Of a stretch of 22,679 nt of DNA, positions 16,687-22,679 are shown one piece after another. Positions within the stretch are counted from its first letter, which is position 1; each line of letters begins with the position of its first letter. The notes below the pieces were generated by a model. The model ran no database searches. It saw only the letters and a program-made list of their open reading frames with translations, and was not told the origin of the DNA. Source of the stretch: an uncultured Erysipelotrichaceae bacterium (GTDB lineage Bacteria; Bacillota_I; Bacilli_A; Erysipelotrichales; Erysipelotrichaceae); contig CADBPK010000137.1 in assembly GCA_902796465.1 (NCBI GenBank), positions 1-22,679 on the forward strand. The letters are read 5' to 3'. Both the position numbers and the translations under genes were made by a program.

Positions 16687-17286
16687 TTATTCGGAATCTG
16701 TGATAAATTCACTGTTTGGGAGTGTTTCGATCCATTCGCAGAATGCTCTCCATTCCGGGAGTCTGTGTGTTTTCCTCTGACGGTAGATCGTTTTCAGCTG
16801 CCGGTAATTGGTCGTCATGCGCGCTGTCATGCGGAACCCTGCAGGATTGCTGTAAAGGATCTCAAGATAGCGTACCTTCGCCAGATCATTCAGCGTAGTG
16901 GTGTCTTTGCCTTCTTCTTTCAGCTTGCGGATATCTTCTGTCAGCTCGTTGTATGCTTTTGTCTTTTCCTTCATGATCTCGATAATGCGCGGATCCGTAT
17001 ATTCGATGTACGCATCATCCAGATCGAATTTCGTGATCTTCTGCATCGTTGACTGGGAACTGACGAAATCCAGAAAATGATAACGTTCCGCCTGTACCCA
17101 CGCCTTGTTGGTAAATGTCAGGTCAAACTGGACGATGATGCCGTTCATAAAACGTTCGTCTTTCCGTCCCTTCCCTGCCGGTTCCAGTGTCCGTTCCGTA
17201 ACTTCTTCACCGGTTTCTGTCTGTTCTGTTACGGACTGTTCCAGTCCGTATATATTGACATTGCTTACGATATCTTCATATCTCAT
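16687..17286 (-). CDS. Unrecognised protein, possibly a degenerate ThyX-like (flavin-dependent thymidylate synthase fold) protein
   Basis: The 199-residue cytoplasmic protein has no confident family match from memory. The middle, QAERYHFLDFVSSQSTMQKI (66-85), occupies the place of the ThyX signature (RHRx7S followed by SxRY), but the RHR triplet reads RYH. The segment RYLEILYSNPAGFRMTARMT (139-158) and then TNYRQLKTIYRQRKTHRLPEW (159-179) resembles the ThyX C-terminal pattern of a hydrophobic run, Asn-x-Arg-x-Leu and a charged helix. A lysine-rich insert lies at 103-130. The first 45 residues are acidic and variable. If it is related to ThyX it probably lacks the normal flavin/dUMP chemistry. 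The ATG overlaps the mnmG stop by 4 bases (ATGA), so it is translated with mnmG. Confidence 0.45.
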   Translation of the reverse strand: MRYEDIVSNVNIYGLEQSVTEQTETGEEVTERTLEPAGKGRKDERFMNGIIVQFDLTFTNKAWVQAERYHFLDFVSSQSTMQKITKFDLDDAYIEYTDPRIIEIMKEKTKAYNELTEDIRKLKEEGKDTTTLNDLAKVRYLEILYSNPAGFRMTARMTTNYRQLKTIYRQRKTHRLPEWRAFCEWIETLPNSEFITDSE

Positions 17287-19154
17287 ATGTGTTCCTCGAT
17301 TCTTTGTTTCATCGCTATCAGCAGGACTGTGATATCTGCCGGATTTACACCGGATATCCTGGATGCCTGTCCGATTGTTTCCGGACGGATCTGCGTCAGT
17401 TTCTGCCTGCCTTCCAGGGACAGGTTCTCGATCTTCTCATAATCCAGATCCTGCGGGATCTTTTTCTGATCCATTGCCAGCAGCTTGCGGGCTTCCCGTT
17501 TTGCCTTCTCGATATATCCGGCATACTTGATCTCGATCTCACACTGTTTCACGATTTCCGGATCATAACTGACATCCGCGGATTCCAGCAGCGGTTCCAG
17601 CTCGATCTTCGGCCGCTTGATCAGTTCGATCATTTTGACCCTGTGATCCAGGTCATATCCGGCTTCTTTCAGATATGCGGCTGTCTTCTCGTTTGAGGGA
17701 TCCGCATGTGTTTCTTCCAGATATTCCTTCAGTTTCCGGATATTTTCCATTTTCTCTTCGAATTTCCGGTACCTCTCTTCTGAGACCAGACCGATCTCGT
17801 ATCCTTTTTTCATGAGTCTCTGGTCGGCGTTGTCATGCCGCAGAAGGAGGCGGAATTCCGCCCGGGATGTTAACAGACGGTAAGGCTCTTTCGTTCCTTT
17901 TGTCGTCAGATCATCGATCAGGACCCCGATATAGGCTTCATCACGTGCCAGGACAAGCGGTTCCCTGCCGTCCAGTTTCATTACAGCATTGATTCCCGCA
18001 ATCAGTCCCTGTCCGGCAGCTTCTTCATAGCCGGAAGTTCCGTTGATCTGTCCGGCAGTAAACAGGTTCTCTATGATCTTCGATTCCAGTGAGGGTTTCA
18101 TCTGGAGCGGATCGATCGCGTCGTATTCGATCGCATATGCATACTTGACAATCTTGCAGTTTTCAAATCCCGGCAGGCTGTGTGTCATGGCTTCCTGGAC
18201 ATCTCTTGGAAGAGATGTGGAAAAACCTTGGACATATGTCGTATTCATGGACAGGGATTCCGGTTCCAGGAACAGCTGATGTCTCGGCTTGTCTTTAAAC
18301 CGCACCAGCTTGTCTTCGATGGAAGGACAATATCTCGGACCTACCCCTTTGACGACACCGGAGTACATGCTGGATTTGTTCAGGTTCTTATAGATGATCT
18401 CATGTGTTTCGGGCGTAGTATATGTCATATAGCAGCTGACCTGTTCCTCAAACGGACGGATGGTTTCGGTCGTTGTGGAAAACGACAAAAATCCCGGCGT
18501 TCCCGGTTCCAGCTTGGTTTTCGAAAAGTCTATGGTTTCGGTCAGCACTCTTGGCGGTGTTCCCGTTTTCAGCCGGAATGTGCGGATCCCGAGGTCTCTC
18601 AGGGATGCGCTCAGATCCTTTGTAGTCTTCTCCAAATCCGGTCCGCCTTCCTTAACTTCGTCGGAAATCATGTTCACACCGGCCATGTAAGTACCGGTTG
18701 TCATGATGATTATTTCCGAGGAAATAAATCGCCCGTCATCCAGTAAAACGCCTGTAACTCTGCGGTTTTCCGCGCATAGTTTAACAGCCATCCCTTCGAT
18801 TACAGTCAGGTTTTCCTGCGCAAGACATACTTCCTGCATCATCTTTGAATAGGCCAGTTTATCCGACTGAACGCGCAGTGCGCGGACACCCGGACCTTTG
18901 GCGCTGTTCAGCAGTTTAAACTGCAGGGCTGTCTTGTCTGCCGTGATCGGCATCTGTCCGCCGAGGGCATCGATTTCCCGGACCACGATTCCTTTTGCCG
19001 GTCCGCCTACCGACGGATTGCAGGGCATCTTTCCGATGTTGTTGATAGAAAGCGTCAGAAGTGCTGTTTTCTTTTTCAGACGCGCACACGCCAGGGCTGC
19101 TTCGATCCCGGCATGTCCGCCGCCGATTACCAGTACATCATAATCATTCTGCAT
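17283..19154 (-). CDS. mnmG: tRNA uridine-5-carboxymethylaminomethyl modification enzyme MnmG (GidA)
   Basis: The 623-residue FAD enzyme works with MnmE to install (carboxymethyl)aminomethyl groups on wobble U34, using methylene-tetrahydrofolate and NADH. The FAD-binding loop is VIGGGHAGIEAALACARL (9-26). GKMPCNPSVGGPAKGIVVRE (40-60 region) and GPRYCPSIEDKLVRF carry the conserved cysteines, and SGYEEAAGQGLIAGINA is the second FAD-contact motif. The C-terminal helical domain (about 550-615) that binds MnmE and tRNA is present, so this is full-length MnmG and not the shorter TrmFO. It overlaps the upstream EVE-like gene by 11 bases and the downstream ThyX-like gene by 4 bases. mnmE, often directly upstream in Bacillus, is not in this window. 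Confidence 0.98.
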   Translation of the reverse strand: MQNDYDVLVIGGGHAGIEAALACARLKKKTALLTLSINNIGKMPCNPSVGGPAKGIVVREIDALGGQMPITADKTALQFKLLNSAKGPGVRALRVQSDKLAYSKMMQEVCLAQENLTVIEGMAVKLCAENRRVTGVLLDDGRFISSEIIIMTTGTYMAGVNMISDEVKEGGPDLEKTTKDLSASLRDLGIRTFRLKTGTPPRVLTETIDFSKTKLEPGTPGFLSFSTTTETIRPFEEQVSCYMTYTTPETHEIIYKNLNKSSMYSGVVKGVGPRYCPSIEDKLVRFKDKPRHQLFLEPESLSMNTTYVQGFSTSLPRDVQEAMTHSLPGFENCKIVKYAYAIEYDAIDPLQMKPSLESKIIENLFTAGQINGTSGYEEAAGQGLIAGINAVMKLDGREPLVLARDEAYIGVLIDDLTTKGTKEPYRLLTSRAEFRLLLRHDNADQRLMKKGYEIGLVSEERYRKFEEKMENIRKLKEYLEETHADPSNEKTAAYLKEAGYDLDHRVKMIELIKRPKIELEPLLESADVSYDPEIVKQCEIEIKYAGYIEKAKREARKLLAMDQKKIPQDLDYEKIENLSLEGRQKLTQIRPETIGQASRISGVNPADITVLLIAMKQRIEEHI

Positions 19155-20046
19155 TGATCATATCCACCATGTGTTTTACTTCCCGGATGTCCCCGTCACT
19201 CATGACCTGGAACTGGACGCGGTAATCCGGTACATTTTTCTTCATAAACATTTTGTACAGTACGATCTTTCCGAGGAATTCCCTCGTCCGCAGTTCCTTG
19301 TCGTTGCTTTGATAGACGAAAGGAATCGCGACATAGATCGTGCTGTCTGTCATACGCAGACAGTCTGATTTACTTCCGCGTACGGTTTCCCAGCCGGATT
19401 CCTCCAGCTGTTCCAGAGCAAGCTTGTGTGCCCGCTGCTGTTCTTTTACGGTTCCGTTTTCTTTTCCCATGCGGTGATGGATCATGGCCAGCTGGTGGCG
19501 GATCTCATCTTTGCGGAAAATATCCGCATCCTTCTCCCCGGAATCTGCCCACCAGAGATCGACACCGCCTTCATGGGCTTTCTGCAGGATCCTGACCGTG
19601 ATGCCCGGATCATCTTTGTCGATATAGCAGTAGCTTTCCAGGTTGACCGGCAATGTGATTCCCACATCCTCCGGATAGACCGGCATGTTGAAGAATACCA
19701 GGTCGGTCAGATACAGACAGGACATCACTTTCGGGACAGTATGGTTCTTGGATGCCTTTTCGATCGCGTCACGCAGAGCGTAATACGATGAATAGCCGTT
19801 CATCTCCCCGAAGTACTTCCACATCTGGGAAAGTGACAGTCTTTTTGTGGAACTGTAGTGTGCATACCCTACAAATGCTTTCTTTTTGCCGGCAGCCGGA
19901 CGGGAGTAGAAAAAGAGCAGATCTCCTTTCCTGAAATCCGAAAATTTCTTCTTGCTGGATAAGCGCCAGAAAATAATCGTCCTGTTCCGGCATAAACGAT
20001 GGAATTCCAGCATTTTTTCATCTGTAACGTATGCAATAGAACTCAT
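19144..20046 (-). CDS. Unrecognised protein with EVE/PUA-like N-terminal domain
   Basis: I do not recognise a named family for this 300-residue protein. Its N-terminal half (about 20-140) has the feel of an EVE/ASCH/PUA-type barrel: TIIFWRLSSKKKFSDFRKGD (23-42), LLFFYSRPAAGKKKAFVGYA (43-62), then MWKYFGEMNGYSSYYALRDA (75-94) and MSCLYLTDLVFF (108-119). That barrel often recognises modified bases in DNA or RNA. The C-terminal half is a charged helical region (180-220) and an alpha/beta segment with TIYVAIPFVYQ (236-246) and YRVQFQVMSDGDIREVKH (275-292). I see no complete PD-(D/E)XK or other catalytic motif. It is 15 bases after fhs and overlaps mnmG by 11 bases, so it is co-expressed with tRNA-modification and one-carbon genes. 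Confidence 0.5.
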   Translation of the reverse strand: MSSIAYVTDEKMLEFHRLCRNRTIIFWRLSSKKKFSDFRKGDLLFFYSRPAAGKKKAFVGYAHYSSTKRLSLSQMWKYFGEMNGYSSYYALRDAIEKASKNHTVPKVMSCLYLTDLVFFNMPVYPEDVGITLPVNLESYCYIDKDDPGITVRILQKAHEGGVDLWWADSGEKDADIFRKDEIRHQLAMIHHRMGKENGTVKEQQRAHKLALEQLEESGWETVRGSKSDCLRMTDSTIYVAIPFVYQSNDKELRTREFLGKIVLYKMFMKKNVPDYRVQFQVMSDGDIREVKHMVDMINAE

Positions 20047-20061
20047 AATATCTTCTTTCTT

Positions 20062-21729
20062 TTAAAACAGACCGTAAATATCCCCGTTATCATCAATGCC
20101 CATATTGGCCGCAGCCGGTATTTTCGGCAGACCCGGCATCGTCAGAATGTTTCCTGTATAGGCAACAACGAATCCTGCGCCGGCAGAAACGGAAAGATCT
20201 CTGACCTGCAGGGTAAAATCTCTCGGTCTGCCTTTGAGGTTTGCGTTATCAGACAGGGAATTCTGTGTTTTCGCCATACAGACAGGAAGTTTATCCCATC
20301 CGTATTTCTCATAAACCTTTATTTTTTCTTCAGCTTCTTCCGAATAGGCGACATCCTTCGCGCCGTATACGATCTTTGCGATTTTCCCGATCTTTTCCCT
20401 GATCGGCTCATCTGTGTCGTAGATCGGCGCAAAATGCGATTCTTCATCTGTGAGTTTCACGATCGTTTCTGCCAGACTGCGCATGCCGGCACCGCCTTTT
20501 GCCCAGCCTTCCGCTTCTTCGACAGGATGACCGTTTTCACGGCACCATTCCAAAAGTGCTGTTATTTCATCCGATGTGTCTTTTTTAAAGCGGTTAATGG
20601 CGACCACATACGGAAGACCGAATGCCCGGATGGATTCAATATGCTTTTCCAGGTTCTGCGTACCCTTCAGCATTGCCTCAACATTCTCTTCATAGATATT
20701 TTCGATCTCAACACCGCCGTGCATCTTCAGCGCGCGGATCGTTGTTACGATCACGACTGCAGACGGTTTCAGGCCGGCTGTACGGCATTTGATGTCGAAG
20801 AACTTTTCCGCGCCGAGATCCGCGCCGAATCCGGCTTCCGTTACTACATAATCTGCCAGTTTCAGGCCGAGCTTTGTGGCGATGACAGAGTTGCAGCCAT
20901 GCGCGATATTTGCGAACGGACCGCCGTGGATCAGCACCGGTGTATGTTCCAACGTCTGTACCAGATTTGGTTTCACGGCATCTTTCATAACAACTGCCGC
21001 TGCGCCGGATGCCTGAATGTCCTTTACGGTAACAGGTTCACCGTCATATGTATAAGCAACGATACATCTGGAGATCCTGTTTTCGAAATCCTTCAGGTCT
21101 TCGGAAAGACAGAGGATCGCCATGACTTCTGTCGCTACGGTAATAACGAAATGGTCTTCTCTTTCCACACCGTTTGATTTTTTCTTCTGTCCGATAGTTA
21201 TGTCACGCAGTGTCCTGTCGTTCATATCCAGACATCTTTTCCATACAACACGGTCCGGATCGATATTCAGCGGATTTCCCTGATAGATCGAGTTATCCAG
21301 CATAGCCGCGATCAGATTGTTGCAGGAAGTAATAGCATGCATATCCCCGGTAAAATGCAGGTTGATGGATTCCATCGGTACCACCTGGGCATGTCCGCCG
21401 CCGGCAGCGCCGCCTTTCAGGCCGAATACCGGACCGAGAGACGGTTCTCTGAGGCAGGCAATGACATTTTTGCCTTCCAGCGCCAGTCCGTCCGCAAGTC
21501 CGATCGTCATTGTGGACTTACCTTCTCCTGCCTTTGTCGGTGTGACCGCAGTTACCAGGATCAGTTTTCCGTCTTTTCTATCCTGAACACTTCGAATAAA
21601 ATCATGACTGATCTTCGCCTTATCGTTTCCGTAAGGTTCCAGACTATCACGGTCAATACCAGCTTTGTCTGCAATCACATATATATTTTCAAGTTTTGCC
21701 TGCTGTGCAATCTTCAGATCTTCATTCAT
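20062..21729 (-). CDS. fhs: Formate-tetrahydrofolate ligase
   Basis: The 555-residue enzyme makes 10-formyl-tetrahydrofolate from formate, ATP and tetrahydrofolate in the cytoplasm, feeding purine and one-carbon metabolism. The P-loop is TPTKAGEGKSTMTIGL (63-78). LREPSLGPVFGLKGGAAGGG and the folate-site block NLHFTGDMHAI are hallmark FTHFS sequences, as are GPFANIAHGCNS, DYVVTEAGFGADLG and the C-terminal GNILTMPGLPKIPAA. I choose the ATG at 21729 because AAGGAG lies 6 bases upstream; the open frame could begin at a TTG at 21747, but that codon precedes the ribosome binding site. recR ends 14 bases upstream. Placement between recR and mnmG is unusual. Confidence 0.97.
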   Translation of the reverse strand: MNEDLKIAQQAKLENIYVIADKAGIDRDSLEPYGNDKAKISHDFIRSVQDRKDGKLILVTAVTPTKAGEGKSTMTIGLADGLALEGKNVIACLREPSLGPVFGLKGGAAGGGHAQVVPMESINLHFTGDMHAITSCNNLIAAMLDNSIYQGNPLNIDPDRVVWKRCLDMNDRTLRDITIGQKKKSNGVEREDHFVITVATEVMAILCLSEDLKDFENRISRCIVAYTYDGEPVTVKDIQASGAAAVVMKDAVKPNLVQTLEHTPVLIHGGPFANIAHGCNSVIATKLGLKLADYVVTEAGFGADLGAEKFFDIKCRTAGLKPSAVVIVTTIRALKMHGGVEIENIYEENVEAMLKGTQNLEKHIESIRAFGLPYVVAINRFKKDTSDEITALLEWCRENGHPVEEAEGWAKGGAGMRSLAETIVKLTDEESHFAPIYDTDEPIREKIGKIAKIVYGAKDVAYSEEAEEKIKVYEKYGWDKLPVCMAKTQNSLSDNANLKGRPRDFTLQVRDLSVSAGAGFVVAYTGNILTMPGLPKIPAAANMGIDDNGDIYGLF

Positions 21730-21743
21730 GTTTAACTCCTTTT

Positions 21744-22340
21744 TCAACGCATGCGTCTTCTGTCAGAAAGCGCGTGAGCCAGTGTCATTTCATCCGCGTA
21801 ATCCAGCAGTCCTCCGGACGGAAGTCCGTGGGCGATCCTGGTTACCAGCACTTCCGGACATACTTCACCCAGAAGTTTATGCAGATACATGGCAGTGGTT
21901 TCGCCATCCATTGTCGTATTGGTAGCTAATATAATCTCTTCAGCATCTTTTGCCCGTTCCAGAAGCGAATCTATATTCAGATCTTCCGGCATAATGCCCT
22001 TGCTGGTGGAAATCAGGCCGTTCAGAACATGGTACGCACCCTTGTATTCGCCCGTTTTTTCCATAGCAATAACGTCTTTTGCGGACTGCACAACAAAAAT
22101 AACACGTTTGTTGCGGCTGTTGTCTGTACAGATGCTGCATTCTTCGTTGTCAGAGAGATTTCCGCATATTCTGCAGTGTGTCAGCTTTTCCCTGACTTCC
22201 TGAATCGCCTGTGAAAATTCCTGCGCCGTTTCAGGATTCATATCACTGACCGCAAGCGCATACCGCTCCGCGGTTTTTTCCCCGACACCGGGCAGATGCC
22301 GAAATGCTTCGATCAGTTTTTGTAAACTCTGCGGATACAT
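21744..22340 (-). CDS. recR: Recombination mediator protein RecR
   Basis: The 198-residue protein forms a ring around DNA and, with RecO and RecF, loads RecA at gaps. HhH-type N-terminus HLPGVGEKTAERYAL (15-29), the C4 zinc finger CRIC...CSIC (Cys56, 59, 68, 71) and the TOPRIM segment IFVVQSAKDVIAMEKTGEY (81-99) followed by YHVLNGLIS are in the expected order. The Walker-B-like C-terminal region with THxxRIAHGLPSGGLLDYADE type sequence is present. It begins 3 bases after ybaB and completes the widely conserved dnaX-ybaB-recR trio. Confidence 0.98.
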   Translation of the reverse strand: MYPQSLQKLIEAFRHLPGVGEKTAERYALAVSDMNPETAQEFSQAIQEVREKLTHCRICGNLSDNEECSICTDNSRNKRVIFVVQSAKDVIAMEKTGEYKGAYHVLNGLISTSKGIMPEDLNIDSLLERAKDAEEIILATNTTMDGETTAMYLHKLLGEVCPEVLVTRIAHGLPSGGLLDYADEMTLAHALSDRRRMR

Positions 22341-22343
22341 GGA

Positions 22344-22643
22344 TCAGAAACCCGGAATGTTGAGTCCGCCGGCAGCGGCTCCAAGTCTTGCCTCTCTGTC
22401 CTGTCTGACATTATCTGCAGCTTCATTAGCAGCGATCAGCAGCATATCCTGCAGCATTTCCTTATCTTCCGGATTGATCAGTTCATCCGGGATCTCAATC
22501 TCAGTAATTTCGTTGTTTCCGTTCATCTTGACAACGATACCCTGTGATTTTCCGATATAAATCGTTTCTGCAAGCTCTTCCTGAATCTGGGAGAGCGATG
22601 CCTGCATCTGCTGTGCCTGTTCCATTAATTTACCAAAATCCAT
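22344..22643 (-). CDS. YbaB/EbfC family nucleoid-associated DNA-binding protein
   Basis: The 99-residue protein is a small dimeric DNA-binding protein of the YbaB/EbfC family, commonly encoded between dnaX and recR. MDFGKLMEQAQQMQASLSQI (1-20) is the N-terminal helix, followed by beta strands including GIVVKMNGNNEITEIEI (35-51) and the helix EMLQDMLLIAANEAADNVR (62-80). The Gly-rich end AAAGGLNIPGF is characteristic. The perfect AGGAGG ribosome binding site lies 6 bases upstream, within the end of the preceding gene. Confidence 0.96.
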   Translation of the reverse strand: MDFGKLMEQAQQMQASLSQIQEELAETIYIGKSQGIVVKMNGNNEITEIEIPDELINPEDKEMLQDMLLIAANEAADNVRQDREARLGAAAGGLNIPGF

Positions 22644-22645
22644 AA

Positions 22646-22679
22646 TCAGCCTCCTATGATTTCAACATTTTCCTTACCG
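22646..22679 (-). CDS. dnaX: 3' end of the preceding gene, probably dnaX (DNA polymerase III subunits gamma/tau)
   Basis: Only ten sense codons and the TGA stop are in the window, reading GKENVEIIGG on the minus strand. Gene order alone suggests dnaX, because ybaB and recR directly follow dnaX in most bacteria; the short acidic tail would suit the tau C-terminus. The AGGAGG of ybaB is contained in its last codons. The sequence is too short to prove identity. Confidence 0.6.
   Translation of the reverse strand, partial: GKENVEIIGG

Noticed and set aside
19144..20046. PD-(D/E)XK nuclease in the C-terminal half of the EVE-like protein
   Set aside because: An Asp at 228 precedes a strand, but no matching (D/E)xK follows.
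19999..21177. Plus-strand open frame of 392 codons opposite fhs
   Set aside because: Antisense to a clear fhs gene, Cys/Phe/Arg-rich and without family signature.

Overview
This window is a near-origin chromosomal segment of a low-to-mid GC Firmicute. Every convincing gene lies on the minus strand, so the window reads right to left in transcription order. Three things point to Bacillota. The order mnmG / rsmG / noc / parA / parB is the one known from Bacillus and relatives. The dnaX-ybaB-recR trio is present, as are a fhs (formate-tetrahydrofolate ligase) gene and strong AGGAGG-type ribosome binding sites. A true Noc paralogue next to ParB, an anaerobic class III ribonucleotide reductase, an Rpn-family nuclease and an apparent Na+-type ATP synthase rotor together suggest a gut or oral anaerobe of the Erysipelotrichia type. 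That lineage is an inference, not a sequence match.

Layout from right (transcription start side) to left. (1) 22679-16687: the 3' tip of a probable dnaX, then ybaB/ebfC, recR, fhs, an unrecognised EVE/PUA-like protein, mnmG and a ThyX-like protein. The genes are separated by 15 bases or less, or overlap, so this looks like one transcription unit. (2) 16686-13364: rsmG, noc, parA and parB, with a possible promoter, two DnaA-box-like sequences and a small palindrome in the only gap, ending at a clear intrinsic terminator. (3) 13333-6674: a complete F0F1 ATP synthase operon (atpI-like, B, E, F, H, A, G, D, C) with its own promoter and a terminator that overlaps the atpC stop codon. (4) 6657-4632: a GNAT acetyltransferase and two tandem, diverged ChbG/YdjC-type carbohydrate deacetylases, closed by a terminator. 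(5) 4620-2041: a TPR protein, a DUF4037 nucleotidyltransferase-like protein and a radical-SAM activase of the NrdG type in one operon, closed by a terminator. (6) 2040-1021: an Rpn-family PD-(D/E)XK nuclease preceded by a perfect AT palindrome. (7) 1020-1: a 332-base gap holding a promoter and an elaborately folded leader, followed by the 5' part of nrdD, which runs off the window.

Functionally, the segment covers chromosome organisation (ParA, ParB, Noc), replication and repair accessories (DnaX, YbaB, RecR), one-carbon-dependent nucleotide and tRNA chemistry (Fhs, MnmG, possibly the ThyX-like protein), energy coupling (ATP synthase) and anaerobic dNTP synthesis (NrdD, NrdG). I found no phage, IS element, CRISPR array, tRNA or rRNA. 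The points most worth a second look are the nrdD leader RNA with mutually exclusive hairpins, the two-carboxylate c-subunit, the degenerate ThyX-like protein and the EVE-like protein embedded in the conserved mnmG neighbourhood, and the unusual DNA-specificity residues of ParB.
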